Source: a bacterium
GTDB lineage: Bacteria > Patescibacteriota > Saccharimonadia > Saccharimonadales > UBA4665
DNA length: 19,852 nt
Assembly (NCBI GenBank): GCA_021846765.1
Contig: JAJZWH010000010.1
Span: forward strand, 1 to 19,852
Direction of reading: 5' to 3'
Shown: positions 1 to 6,784 of the stretch, piece after piece
How the letters are laid out: the number at the start of each line of letters is the position of its first letter
Numbering within the stretch: position 1 is the stretch's first letter
Translations under genes and position numbers: made by a program
Notes under the pieces: model-generated
Database searches by the model: none
The model's input: the letters and a program-made list of their open reading frames with translations, nothing else
Told to the model about the DNA's origin: nothing

Positions 1-999
1 CCAGTCCTCTTCACCGTATGCTGGAGCTAAATGAACAATACCCGTACCATCATTGACTGTTACGTAGTCTGCATGCCAAATTTTATGAGCATTTAATCCT
101 TGCCTTTCGAATAATGGTAAATATGATCTACCGACCAACTCTGATCCTTTAAAAGTTTTTAATAGTTTATATTCAAGGGGTTGATGTTTTTCATCTGTTA
201 AGGCCTTATTCACTAAATCTTTAGCTAAAATAAGTTTTTGGTTATCTAATAAAACTTCCACATAATCGACTTTTTCATTAACCGCAGCAGCCGTATTGGC
301 AGGCAAAGTCCAGGGAGTAGTAGTCCAAGCCAATAAATAGCTATCGCTATCCTCTAACTTAAGTTTTACATATACCGACGGATCTGAATCGTCCTTATAT
401 GAGTTATCTTGGGCAACTTCCGCCTTAGATATAGGCGTTGCGTCTCGAATACAATAAAGTAATACTTTTTCGCCTTCATATATTTTGCCGGCCTCATATA
501 GTTTTTTAAAAGCCCACCACACTGACTCCATAAAATTTTTATCCATAGTTCTATAAGCACCCTTAAAATCTACCCAACGGCCAATTCTTTGAATAGTAGT
601 TTCCCATTCATTGCCAGTTTGAACCATGTTTTCTCGACAAGTTAGAATATACTCTTCTAAGGATATCTTTGTACCAATGTCTCGTTTGTCTTTAATTCCT
701 AATTTCTTTTCGGTAAATACTTCTGCAGGCAACCCATGACAGTCCCAGCCCCAGACCCTCTCGACGCGTTTTCCTTTCATAGCCCAATACCTAGGCACAG
801 CGTCTTTAGTAATACTAGAAAGCAGCGTACCATTATGAGGAACTCCTGTAATAAAGGGTGGGCCGTCATAAAAAACGTATGATTTATCGTGAGATCGCTG
901 GTCAATAGAACGCTCAAAAATATGATTTTTTTGCCAATAACCAATTAGTTCTTTTTCATAGATTATTGGTAGACGACGAGTTTTCTGCTTAAACTTCAT
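1..999 (-). CDS. ileS: Isoleucyl-tRNA synthetase, N-terminal part (3' end outside window)
   Basis: This class I aminoacyl-tRNA synthetase charges tRNA-Ile in the cytoplasm. The frame is open for 333 codons from the ATG at 999 to the left edge, so the C-terminal two thirds are missing. The N-terminus has the run YDGPPFITGVPHNGTLL followed by GWDCHGLP, the layout of the eukaryote-like IleS2 subgroup, in which the HIGH signature sits in a PHxGH context. Here it reads HNGT, so the second His is replaced by Thr. Near the edge the frame reads TGIVHLAPAYGEEDW, typical of the CP1 editing domain. The start is supported by AAAGGAG placed 6 nt upstream. A T-box leader precedes the gene, so it is probably induced by uncharged tRNA-Ile. 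Identification as IleS is near certain; the subgroup is inferred from these motifs. Confidence 0.95.
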   Translation of the reverse strand, partial: MKFKQKTRRLPIIYEKELIGYWQKNHIFERSIDQRSHDKSYVFYDGPPFITGVPHNGTLLSSITKDAVPRYWAMKGKRVERVWGWDCHGLPAEVFTEKKLGIKDKRDIGTKISLEEYILTCRENMVQTGNEWETTIQRIGRWVDFKGAYRTMDKNFMESVWWAFKKLYEAGKIYEGEKVLLYCIRDATPISKAEVAQDNSYKDDSDPSVYVKLKLEDSDSYLLAWTTTPWTLPANTAAAVNEKVDYVEVLLDNQKLILAKDLVNKALTDEKHQPLEYKLLKTFKGSELVGRSYLPLFERQGLNAHKIWHADYVTVNDGTGIVHLAPAYGEEDW

Positions 1000-1211
1000 T
1001 CTTGCTCCTTTAAATAATAAAACCTCACTAAGGCCATCGGAGTCTTATGATTAAATCCAAGACGGTACCATCCGATTTCCTTTGAGGTTTAAACTCAAAA
1101 GCACTTAATTATTTAGATGCTTACGGGATCTTACCGACGGGTTCTAGTCCACTAATGTTAGTGTTTCTTCCCGATCCTTGCAGCTGATAACTGCTCAAAC
1201 GGATTTATTTA
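1000..1211 (-). promoter_or_regulatory. T-box leader with intrinsic terminator upstream of ileS
   Basis: Transcribed toward ileS, the leader holds the T-box core GGATGGTACCGTC (TGGTACC at 1064-1070), which pairs with the tRNA acceptor end in this family. It lies in the 5' side of a long terminator hairpin (1021-1089). The arms are AACCTCA/TGAGGTT, AAGG/CCTT, ATCGGA/TCCGAT and GTCTT/AAGAC, with TGGTACC as a bulge, followed by a T-rich run. Just upstream, TTTGAG/CTCAAA and AAGCA/TGCTT form small stems of the stem III and linker type. The Stem I region (about 1115-1200) looks short, with CGGG/CCCG and CACTAA/TTAGTG pairings. I could not place the specifier loop firmly; ATC triplets are present. 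T-box identity is strong, details of Stem I are not. Confidence 0.85.
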
Positions 1212-1217
1212 TATCTC

Positions 1218-1245
1218 ATTATAGCACTTACTATCCTTGATCAAG
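1218..1245 (-). promoter_or_regulatory. Promoter of ileS/T-box leader
   Basis: The -10 box is TATAAT (1218-1223). The -35 is CTTGAT or TTGATC around 1239-1245, with a spacer of 15-16 bp. The start of transcription should fall near 1211, giving a leader of about 210 nt that contains the T-box. The -35 overlaps the end of the upstream thioredoxin-fold gene, so the two genes are transcriptionally separable despite tight packing. Confidence 0.65.
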
Positions 1246-1506
1246 GGCATAATAGCTAATATCGTCAATTCGAGGCAAATCATCGTCACCCTGCCAAACT
1301 TGCAATATTGTGCCATCATCTCTCAAGGCCAGAATCGATGGATACCTAGTAACATCATACAAACTAGACATAGCCATGCCTTCTCGATGATCAACGTCTA
1401 ACATCTCTACTTTAGATGATGGATGCAAATTTTTAAATTCTCTAATGAACTCCTCAACAGTTTGACGATGTTCAGATTTTTCTTTGTAAAGCACTAGTAC
1501 TTTCAT
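1231..1506 (-). CDS. Small thioredoxin-fold protein lacking the CxxC motif
   Basis: A 91-residue protein with the outline of a thioredoxin fold: a beta strand (KVLVLYKEK), a helix (residues about 12-25), a strand with LDVD, and the TRYPSILAL segment. In that segment the proline is where thioredoxins carry the conserved cis-Pro before the third strand. The active-site position (SEHRQ, residues 11-15) has no cysteine, and the protein has no cysteine at all, so it cannot act as a disulfide reductase. It may be a structural or binding member of the family. It sits between nrdJ and ileS on the same strand with its own promoter-like -10 box. NrdJ needs a thiol reductant, but this protein cannot supply one, so the neighbourhood may be incidental. 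Fold assignment is moderate; function unknown. Confidence 0.75.
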   Translation of the reverse strand: MKVLVLYKEKSEHRQTVEEFIREFKNLHPSSKVEMLDVDHREGMAMSSLYDVTRYPSILALRDDGTILQVWQGDDDLPRIDDISYYALDQG

Positions 1507-1516
1507 GTTAGAAACA

Positions 1517-1544
1517 ATTTTATCATAATATTTAGTTAGTAAAA
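1517..1544 (-). promoter_or_regulatory. Putative promoter of thioredoxin-like gene, near leaderless
   Basis: The -10 box TAAAAT (1517-1522) with upstream TATGA and a weak -35 TTTTAC (1539-1544, 16-bp spacer) lies only 10 nt before the ATG at 1506. There is no Shine-Dalgarno sequence, so the mRNA would start a few bases before or at the start codon. Confidence 0.45.
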
Positions 1545-1610
1545 ATAGCTGGTTCTGCTAGCTCTTGATTACTTCTATTCTATTTTAATAATCATAGAAC
1601 AGAAGTAATC
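1541..1610 (-). terminator. Putative terminator region after nrdJ
   Basis: A long hairpin lies just downstream of the nrdJ stop: GATTACTTCT (1567-1576) pairs with AGAAGTAATC (1601-1610), extended by ATTCTAT with ATAGAA. It is followed on the minus strand by a short stem (TAGC/GCTA, 1546-1560) and TTTTT at 1541-1545. The large hairpin itself has no T-run on the minus strand but has TTTT on the plus strand, so it may instead act as a 3' stabilising stem. Confidence 0.45.
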
Positions 1611-1629
1611 TTTTGTCAGGGTTATGGCC

Positions 1630-4389
1630 TTAACTACAGCCAGTCGTGCTGCCACAAGAAGTACAGACAAAGCAACTACCTGATCGTTGGGTAATGTTTC
1701 CACAATTGTAACAAAGAGGCGCAGTCTCATTGTTAGTAGTAACATTTTTGGGTTGACCATTATCTGTTACTTCGGTCAGCTTAACTTCTTCTAGAGAAAC
1801 TTTTTCTGTCTGGTCTTGAACAGGCTGGTCATTTATTAAACTAGTCTGAGTTTGATTTAAATCAATATCCTCAAGATTAGCCATACCTAACTCTAGTCGA
1901 TCATCATAGCTCAAATAATCCATAGATAATCGCCTCATGATGTAATCGGTTATCGAACTAGCCGTACGTATTTCCTGATCGTCAGTTATTCCATAAGGGG
2001 CAAACGAGGTGCCTCTTAATAATTTAGCATAGTGCTTCAGCGGAACACCATATTGTAATCCTAAGCTAACTGATATAGCAAAAGAATCTAACAAACCACT
2101 TAGAGTACTACCTTGCTTGCTAACATTAATGAACAGCTCTCCGGGCTTGCCGTCTGGGTATTCACTAACAGTGAAATAACCGTCTAGATCAGCAACTTGA
2201 AATTTATAAGTTCTACTTGTTCGAACTTTTGGCAGTTTACGCCTAGCTGGAGCGGTAATAATAATCTTATTATCTTCTTTGGTTTTGAGTTCTTGTTCGC
2301 TAACTCCGTCTTTTTTGGCCATAGATAAAGGCTGAGCTACTTTACAATTATCTCTATAGATAGCTACCGCCTTAAGACCCATTTTCCAGGCATCAATATG
2401 TAATTGTTCGATATCCTCAACGCTAACATCTTCAGGCATATTAACTGTCTTAGATATAGCGCCCGATATAAACGGTTGTACAGCGGACATCATTTTAACA
2501 TGTCCTAAATAATGAATTGCATTATCTCCCATTGAGCAAGCAAATACTGCTAAATGTTCTTGTTTTAAATGTGGAGCACCAATTATAGTTTTCTCTACAT
2601 CTATATACTGAACGATATCGTCTATTTGATCTTTGCTATAACCTAGCGTTTTAAGAGCTCGCGGCACCGTTTGATTAACGATGCTCATCGTCCCTCCACC
2701 TACTAATTTTTTAACTTTGACTAGCCCTAAATCAGGTTCAATACCAGTAGTATCACAATCCATCATTAAACCAATTGTTCCAGTTGGTGCAAGAACGCTA
2801 GCTTGAGAATTCCTAACTCCATAACGTTGACCAAGTTCAACGGCCTCGTCCCAAGCATTAGCCGCAGCATTCAGCAAATCTTCGCTAACCATGGCAGCAT
2901 CAATCTTAGCTATCTCTGAGCGATGTTGTTTAAGCACTCTAATCATCCCTTCCCGATCTTTACTGAAACCGGCAAAAGGGCCAACTTTAGCTGCTAGCTT
3001 AGCTGATGTAGCATAAGCGTGACCAGTAAGCAAAGCAGTAATCGCTGCAGCTTGGGCTCGACCTTCATTACTATCATACGGTAAACCTTGAGCCATTAAG
3101 AGAGCTCCAAGATTAGCATATCCTATACCTAACTCTCGGTAAGCTTTAGCATTTTTAGTAATATTCTCGGTTGGATATTCGCTATAACCAACTAATATTT
3201 CTTGAGCAGTAAAGATCAATTCAACTGTGTGCTTAAACTCATCAATCATGAAACTAGAATCATCTCGAAGAAATTTAAGTAGATTAATACTAGCAAGATT
3301 ACAGGCTGAATTATCTAGATGCATATATTCACTACAAGGATTAGATCCATTGATTCGGCCAGCTTTGGGTGTTGTATGCCATTTATTAATAACACTATCA
3401 AACTGCATCCCCGGATCAGCACATTCCCAAGCAGCTTCAGCAAACTGACGAAATAAATCCTTGGCTTTAACAGTTTTGAGTGTTTTGCCGGTCGTTACCG
3501 CTTTTAAATCCCAATCTTCATCATTAATAACCGCATTCATGAATTCATCAGTTACCCGAACGGATATATTGGCATTCTGGTATTGAACCGAAAAACTATC
3601 CTTGCCATCAAGACTCATATCCCAGCCCAGTGCTTGTAAGTCTCTAGCTTTACGTTCTTCGATTGCTTTACTCCAAATAAATTCATATATATCTGGATGG
3701 TCAGCATTTAAAATAACCATTTTGGCTGCTCTACGTGTCTTGCCACCACTTTTGATTGCTCCAGCACTAGCATCAGCTCCACGCATAAAACTTAGTGGAC
3801 CACTGGCGGTACCAGCACTTTTTCCCAACGGTTCAATGCTTGATCTAATAGCGCTTAGATTAATCCCAGCGCCTGATCCTCCTTTGAAGATCATTCCTTC
3901 TTCTACGTACCAATTAAGAATTGACGGCATAGTATCTTCAATACCTAAAATAAAACAAGCGCTTGCTTGTTGAGAGCGACTGGATATACCTATATTAAAC
4001 CAAACCGGCGAATTAAAAGCAGCTCGTTGAGTAGCTAGGATATACTTAAGTTCCTCTTTAAAATCTTCAGCGACTGCTTCTGAGGCAAAATAACCCTCTT
4101 GAAGGCCCTGACGAGTAATAGTATCGACTACTCGGTCAATTAAATGTCTTAGTGAACTCTCCCTTTCAGCCGTGCCCGGAGTACCACTAAAATACTTTTG
4201 AGCAACAATGTTAATTGCATTTTGCGACCATCCTTTCGGAAACTCTAGATCTTTTTGTTCGAAAACAACTTCCTTAGTCATTGGATTAACTAACAACGAC
4301 TCTCTAGACTCCCACTTTAATTGATCGTAAGCTTTACTTTTTTCAGGGGTGAATACCCGCCCCACCCCTAGGTCGGTTGCTTGTCCCAT
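1630..4389 (-). CDS. nrdJ: Adenosylcobalamin-dependent ribonucleotide reductase (class II)
   Basis: A 919-residue single-chain reductase that makes deoxyribonucleotides using a B12-derived thiyl radical, without oxygen or a metal-radical subunit. The active-site set is visible: C145 (SACFIL) and C363 (SACNLASINL) as the redox pair, and N350-P-C352-S-E354 as the radical Cys with its Asn/Glu partners. The stretch PTGTIGLMMDCDTTGIEPD followed by the KKLVGGGTM segment is typical of NrdJ. The C-terminal 27 residues hold six cysteines (893, 896, 906, 909, 912, 918), a zinc-ribbon/redox-shuttle tail. Start at 4389 is supported by AAAGGG 5 nt upstream. It follows nrdR on the same strand but has its own promoter and a hairpin leader. 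Dependence on B12 implies cobalamin uptake or salvage; no such gene is in the window. Very secure. Confidence 0.97.
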   Translation of the reverse strand: MGQATDLGVGRVFTPEKSKAYDQLKWESRESLLVNPMTKEVVFEQKDLEFPKGWSQNAINIVAQKYFSGTPGTAERESSLRHLIDRVVDTITRQGLQEGYFASEAVAEDFKEELKYILATQRAAFNSPVWFNIGISSRSQQASACFILGIEDTMPSILNWYVEEGMIFKGGSGAGINLSAIRSSIEPLGKSAGTASGPLSFMRGADASAGAIKSGGKTRRAAKMVILNADHPDIYEFIWSKAIEERKARDLQALGWDMSLDGKDSFSVQYQNANISVRVTDEFMNAVINDEDWDLKAVTTGKTLKTVKAKDLFRQFAEAAWECADPGMQFDSVINKWHTTPKAGRINGSNPCSEYMHLDNSACNLASINLLKFLRDDSSFMIDEFKHTVELIFTAQEILVGYSEYPTENITKNAKAYRELGIGYANLGALLMAQGLPYDSNEGRAQAAAITALLTGHAYATSAKLAAKVGPFAGFSKDREGMIRVLKQHRSEIAKIDAAMVSEDLLNAAANAWDEAVELGQRYGVRNSQASVLAPTGTIGLMMDCDTTGIEPDLGLVKVKKLVGGGTMSIVNQTVPRALKTLGYSKDQIDDIVQYIDVEKTIIGAPHLKQEHLAVFACSMGDNAIHYLGHVKMMSAVQPFISGAISKTVNMPEDVSVEDIEQLHIDAWKMGLKAVAIYRDNCKVAQPLSMAKKDGVSEQELKTKEDNKIIITAPARRKLPKVRTSRTYKFQVADLDGYFTVSEYPDGKPGELFINVSKQGSTLSGLLDSFAISVSLGLQYGVPLKHYAKLLRGTSFAPYGITDDQEIRTASSITDYIMRRLSMDYLSYDDRLELGMANLEDIDLNQTQTSLINDQPVQDQTEKVSLEEVKLTEVTDNGQPKNVTTNNETAPLCYNCGNITQRSGSCFVCTSCGSTTGCS

Positions 4390-4464
4390 AATTACCCTTT
4401 CTTTTCTTTAGGCCCTCCGCCCTGTTTTCAACTCCACTTGGGCTTTCCTAAAGATAGTTATTTT
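4390..4464 (-). promoter_or_regulatory. Structured 5' leader of nrdJ (candidate cis-regulatory RNA)
   Basis: The predicted leader contains a closed stem CTTTAGG/CCTAAAG (4406-4412 with 4447-4453). Inside it, GGGC (4440-4443) can pair with either of two GCCC copies (4412-4415 or 4419-4422), so two folds compete. The stem ends a few nt before the AAAGGG ribosome site (4395-4400). The region is clearly more GC-rich than the flanking leader. It lacks the B12-box of cobalamin riboswitches. An nrdJ-associated RNA motif has been described from comparative genomics, but I cannot tell whether this matches it. Confidence 0.4.
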
Positions 4465-4470
4465 ATTTAT

Positions 4471-4499
4471 ATTTTAATTGTTTTTATTAGAGTTTTCAA
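4471..4499 (-). promoter_or_regulatory. Promoter of nrdJ
   Basis: -35 TTGAAA (4494-4499), 17-bp spacer, -10 TAAAAT (4471-4476). Transcription should start near 4464, giving a leader of about 75 nt. No NrdR-type box is seen in this promoter, unlike that of nrdR. Confidence 0.65.
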
Positions 4500-4586
4500 A
4501 GAATGCTTGCTTAAAAACATTCCTTAAGAGCTCTCTACGAATCCAAAAATATTATTTTGAAACCGCTGACAACCCTCAATCTACTC

Positions 4587-5063
4587 TTATGCCAAATCAT
4601 TTTGTAAATGATTTTGTTGCCTAATGTGCGTTAACTCTTTTTCAAAACTGGCAATATCTTTAAATCTTCTATAAACGCTAGCGAATCTTACATAAGCAAC
4701 TTCATTTAAGACACTTAGTCTTTCCATCACCAAATCTCCGATAGTTGCAGAACTAACTTCTTGATCACCGCATGCATACAGATTTTCTTCTATAGCGGTA
4801 ACCATTTGCTCCAACTGCAAACTAGTAACTGGAGTTTTCTCGCAAGCCCTATATAATCCACCAAGCAATTTGTTCCGATTATACAATTGTCGGGTACCAT
4901 CATGCTTAATAACAATTAGTTGGGGACGCTCGATTCGTTCATAGGTAGTAAACCTATCGCCACATTCATTACACATTCGGCGGCGGCGTATTGCTTGCCC
5001 ATCTGCTACATCTCGCGATTCAATGACTTTTATATCATCGCTGTGGCATTTGTTGCACTTCAT
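4587..5063 (-). CDS. nrdR: Transcriptional repressor NrdR
   Basis: A 158-residue zinc-ribbon/ATP-cone repressor that senses ATP/dATP and represses ribonucleotide reductase genes. The zinc ribbon has C3-x2-C6 and C31-x2-C34 with the signature ESRDVADGQAIRRRRMCNEC. The ATP-cone spans about residues 46-136 (IVIKHDGTRQLYNRNKL onward). An upstream in-frame ATG would add seven residues (MLRRRCA), but the start at 5063 puts the family's usual MKCNKC first and lies behind a near-perfect AAGGAGGTG. Its promoter carries two NrdR-type boxes, implying autoregulation. nrdJ follows 197 bp downstream on the same strand. Length and motifs are normal for the family. Very secure. Confidence 0.97.
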   Translation of the reverse strand: MKCNKCHSDDIKVIESRDVADGQAIRRRRMCNECGDRFTTYERIERPQLIVIKHDGTRQLYNRNKLLGGLYRACEKTPVTSLQLEQMVTAIEENLYACGDQEVSSATIGDLVMERLSVLNEVAYVRFASVYRRFKDIASFEKELTHIRQQNHLQNDLA

Positions 5064-5067
5064 AGCG

Positions 5068-5076
5068 CACCTCCTT
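5068..5076 (-). promoter_or_regulatory. Strong Shine-Dalgarno site of nrdR
   Basis: AAGGAGGTG on the minus strand, with AGGAGG ending 6 nt before the ATG at 5063. It lies inside the longer upstream reading frame, so it argues for the internal ATG as the true start. Confidence 0.85.
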
Positions 5077-5193
5077 CTTAACAAAAAATTTTTTACTTTT
5101 ACTTATCTCTTTATCGTCGATAGTAGTAATTAAGGTAATTTTATTTTTTGTAAGGTGTTTATTTGTTAAAAATAGCCCAAACGCTTTAATATT

Positions 5194-5209
5194 TATCCAT
5201 ATATAGCGG
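5194..5209 (-). promoter_or_regulatory. NrdR box 2 (downstream box)
   Basis: On the plus strand the 16-mer TATCCATATATAGCGG keeps the core ATATATAG and the outer C and G of the NrdR-box consensus (roughly ACACTATATATAGTGT). It lies around and just after the predicted transcription start of nrdR, exactly 33 bp (about three helical turns) from box 1. Confidence 0.65.
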
Positions 5210-5220
5210 TTGATATTTTC

Positions 5221-5249
5221 AATATAACCCTATGTATAGCGTTTGGCAA
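5221..5249 (-). promoter_or_regulatory. Promoter of nrdR
   Basis: -35 TTGCCA (5244-5249), 17-bp spacer, -10 TATATT (5221-5226). The spacer contains NrdR box 1, so repressor binding would directly block RNA polymerase. The leader to the ATG at 5063 would be about 150 nt. Confidence 0.75.
5227..5242 (-). promoter_or_regulatory. NrdR box 1 (in promoter spacer)
   Basis: On the plus strand the 16-mer ACCCTATGTATAGCGT matches the NrdR consensus ACACTATATATAGTGT at 13 of 16 positions by my alignment. It fills the spacer between -35 and -10 of the nrdR promoter. Paired boxes about three helical turns apart are the known mode of NrdR binding. Confidence 0.75.
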
Positions 5250-5268
5250 TAGCAAAGCGCTGTATTAT

Positions 5269-6609
5269 TTACTTTTTTTGTTCTTCGTTCTGACCATCTT
5301 CTCTAACGTGACGTTTGGCTAAACGACGCAGAAATGAAGGTTTTTCTAAATCATCATCTAATTTACTGCTGACAATCCCCGGGTCATTATCTTCGTCGGT
5401 TCTCGGTTCTTCGTTAGGCTCTTCTTTTTCGGATTGTTGATGATTATCGACTGACGAATCAATCTCTACTTCATCCTCTATTGTCCAAATATTGGGCATG
5501 GGATTTTCGTTCACAAAATCAGATATATCCTGATCTTCTTCAAGTGAAGTATCGATTCCATTCATAGTCGATTCATCATTATCTTCATTGGTTAATAAAC
5601 TGCTGACCTTATTGTTTAATAAATCCGACTCTTTAGGTCTTTGTGCAAAATATGATGCATCAAAACCAGTTGCAACGACTGTGATGATTAACTCACCATT
5701 AAGTTCTGGGTTAATAGTCGCTCCAAATATGATATTTGCTTCCGGATCAGCTGCCGTAGTAATTGTTTCGGCTGCTGTATTAATTTCATGCATGGCTAAG
5801 TCATCACCACCAATAACATTAAATAATATTCCTCTAGCCCCATCTATAGAAACTTCTAATAAAGGTGATTCAATGGCTTGTTGTGCAGCTTTAACCGCTC
5901 GATCATCTCCACTAGCCCGTCCAATACCCATTAAGGCCGAACCGGCATTGATCATCACAGTTTTAACATCAGCAAAATCTAGATTAATCAGTCCATGAAC
6001 AGTAATTAAATCAGAAATACCCTGAACTCCTTGACGCAAAACATCATCAGCAACTTTAAAAGCTTCCATTAAAGGAGTATTTCGATCAATGGTTTGCAAC
6101 AATCGATCATTGGGAATAATTATTAGCGTATCAACAGCATCCCTTAGTTTAGTAATTGCTTCTTCAGCATTACGTCTTCGCTTATCTCCCTCAAACGCAA
6201 AAGGCTTAGTAGCAAAACCGACTACTAAAGCACCCATATCTTTAGCTTCTTTAGCTACAATATGACCTGCGCCGCTACCAGTACCACCTCCAGCACCTAG
6301 GGTGACAAAAACCATATCCGCTCCTTCAAGAGCTTTTCTGATTTCTGCAGTTGATTCTTCGGCTGCTTGTTGACCTATTTTCGGATCAGCACCAGCTCCT
6401 AGACCCCTAGTAGTTTCTTTACCAATATGAATTTTATGATCTGCTTTAGAATGATGTAGAGCTTGAGCATCAGTGTTGATTGCTACAAACTCAACATTTT
6501 CTACCCCTGCTTCGATCATCCTATTAATCGCCGCACCTCCGGCGCCACCTACACCTACAACTTTAATTTGAGCGAATGTTTCGATCGCGGGCTCTACTGC
6601 TTGGGCCAT
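5269..6609 (-). CDS. ftsZ: Cell division protein FtsZ
   Basis: A 446-residue tubulin-like GTPase that polymerises into the division ring at midcell. Visible features: N-terminal KVVGVGGAGGAAINRM, the tubulin signature GAGGGTGSGAG (about 105-115), the NDRL segment (167-170) and the T7-loop region NLDFADV (209-215) that completes the GTPase site across subunits. After about residue 325 comes an acidic, low-complexity linker rich in E, D, N and S. The end carries KPSFLRRLAKRH, which resembles the C-terminal peptide that binds FtsA. Start at 6609 has AGGGGG 5 nt upstream. It follows ftsA with a 175-bp gap that contains its own strong promoter, so it can be expressed above ftsA. Very secure. Confidence 0.98.
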   Translation of the reverse strand: MAQAVEPAIETFAQIKVVGVGGAGGAAINRMIEAGVENVEFVAINTDAQALHHSKADHKIHIGKETTRGLGAGADPKIGQQAAEESTAEIRKALEGADMVFVTLGAGGGTGSGAGHIVAKEAKDMGALVVGFATKPFAFEGDKRRRNAEEAITKLRDAVDTLIIIPNDRLLQTIDRNTPLMEAFKVADDVLRQGVQGISDLITVHGLINLDFADVKTVMINAGSALMGIGRASGDDRAVKAAQQAIESPLLEVSIDGARGILFNVIGGDDLAMHEINTAAETITTAADPEANIIFGATINPELNGELIITVVATGFDASYFAQRPKESDLLNNKVSSLLTNEDNDESTMNGIDTSLEEDQDISDFVNENPMPNIWTIEDEVEIDSSVDNHQQSEKEEPNEEPRTDEDNDPGIVSSKLDDDLEKPSFLRRLAKRHVREDGQNEEQKK

Positions 6610-6642
6610 GATTCCCCCTAAATAAAAACTAATACTATCTCA

Positions 6643-6670
6643 AGTATACCCTTGTTCAGACTTAGGTCAA
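6643..6670 (-). promoter_or_regulatory. Promoter of ftsZ
   Basis: -35 TTGACC (6665-6670), 16-bp spacer, -10 TATACT (6643-6648). This is among the best matches to a sigma-70-type promoter in the window. It predicts a leader of about 25-30 nt that includes the AGGGGG ribosome site. Confidence 0.75.
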
Positions 6671-6784
6671 CAAAATTTGTATACGGTGGTTTATTTAAAC
6701 AAAATTCTTGGCATTAATTATTATTCAAGCAAAGTTAATTTTATTAGGATGAACTAATTTTGTACTCTTAAAATCAAACTTTTG

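Noticed and set aside
366..560. 64-codon minus-strand frame inside ileS
   Set aside because: Out of frame with the clearly conserved IleS reading frame that spans 1-999.
1575..1760. 61-codon minus-strand frame overlapping the nrdJ C-terminus
   Set aside because: Overlaps the Cys-rich NrdJ tail in another frame and runs through the hairpin; no features of its own.
3227..3973. Open frames on the plus strand (3227-3448, 3602-3973) opposite nrdJ
   Set aside because: They lie fully antisense to conserved nrdJ codons and have no family signature or ribosome site.
4390..4464. Cobalamin riboswitch before nrdJ
   Set aside because: No B12-box or receptor core is visible and the leader is too short for that class.
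5588..5998. 136-codon plus-strand frame opposite ftsZ
   Set aside because: Antisense shadow of conserved FtsZ sequence.
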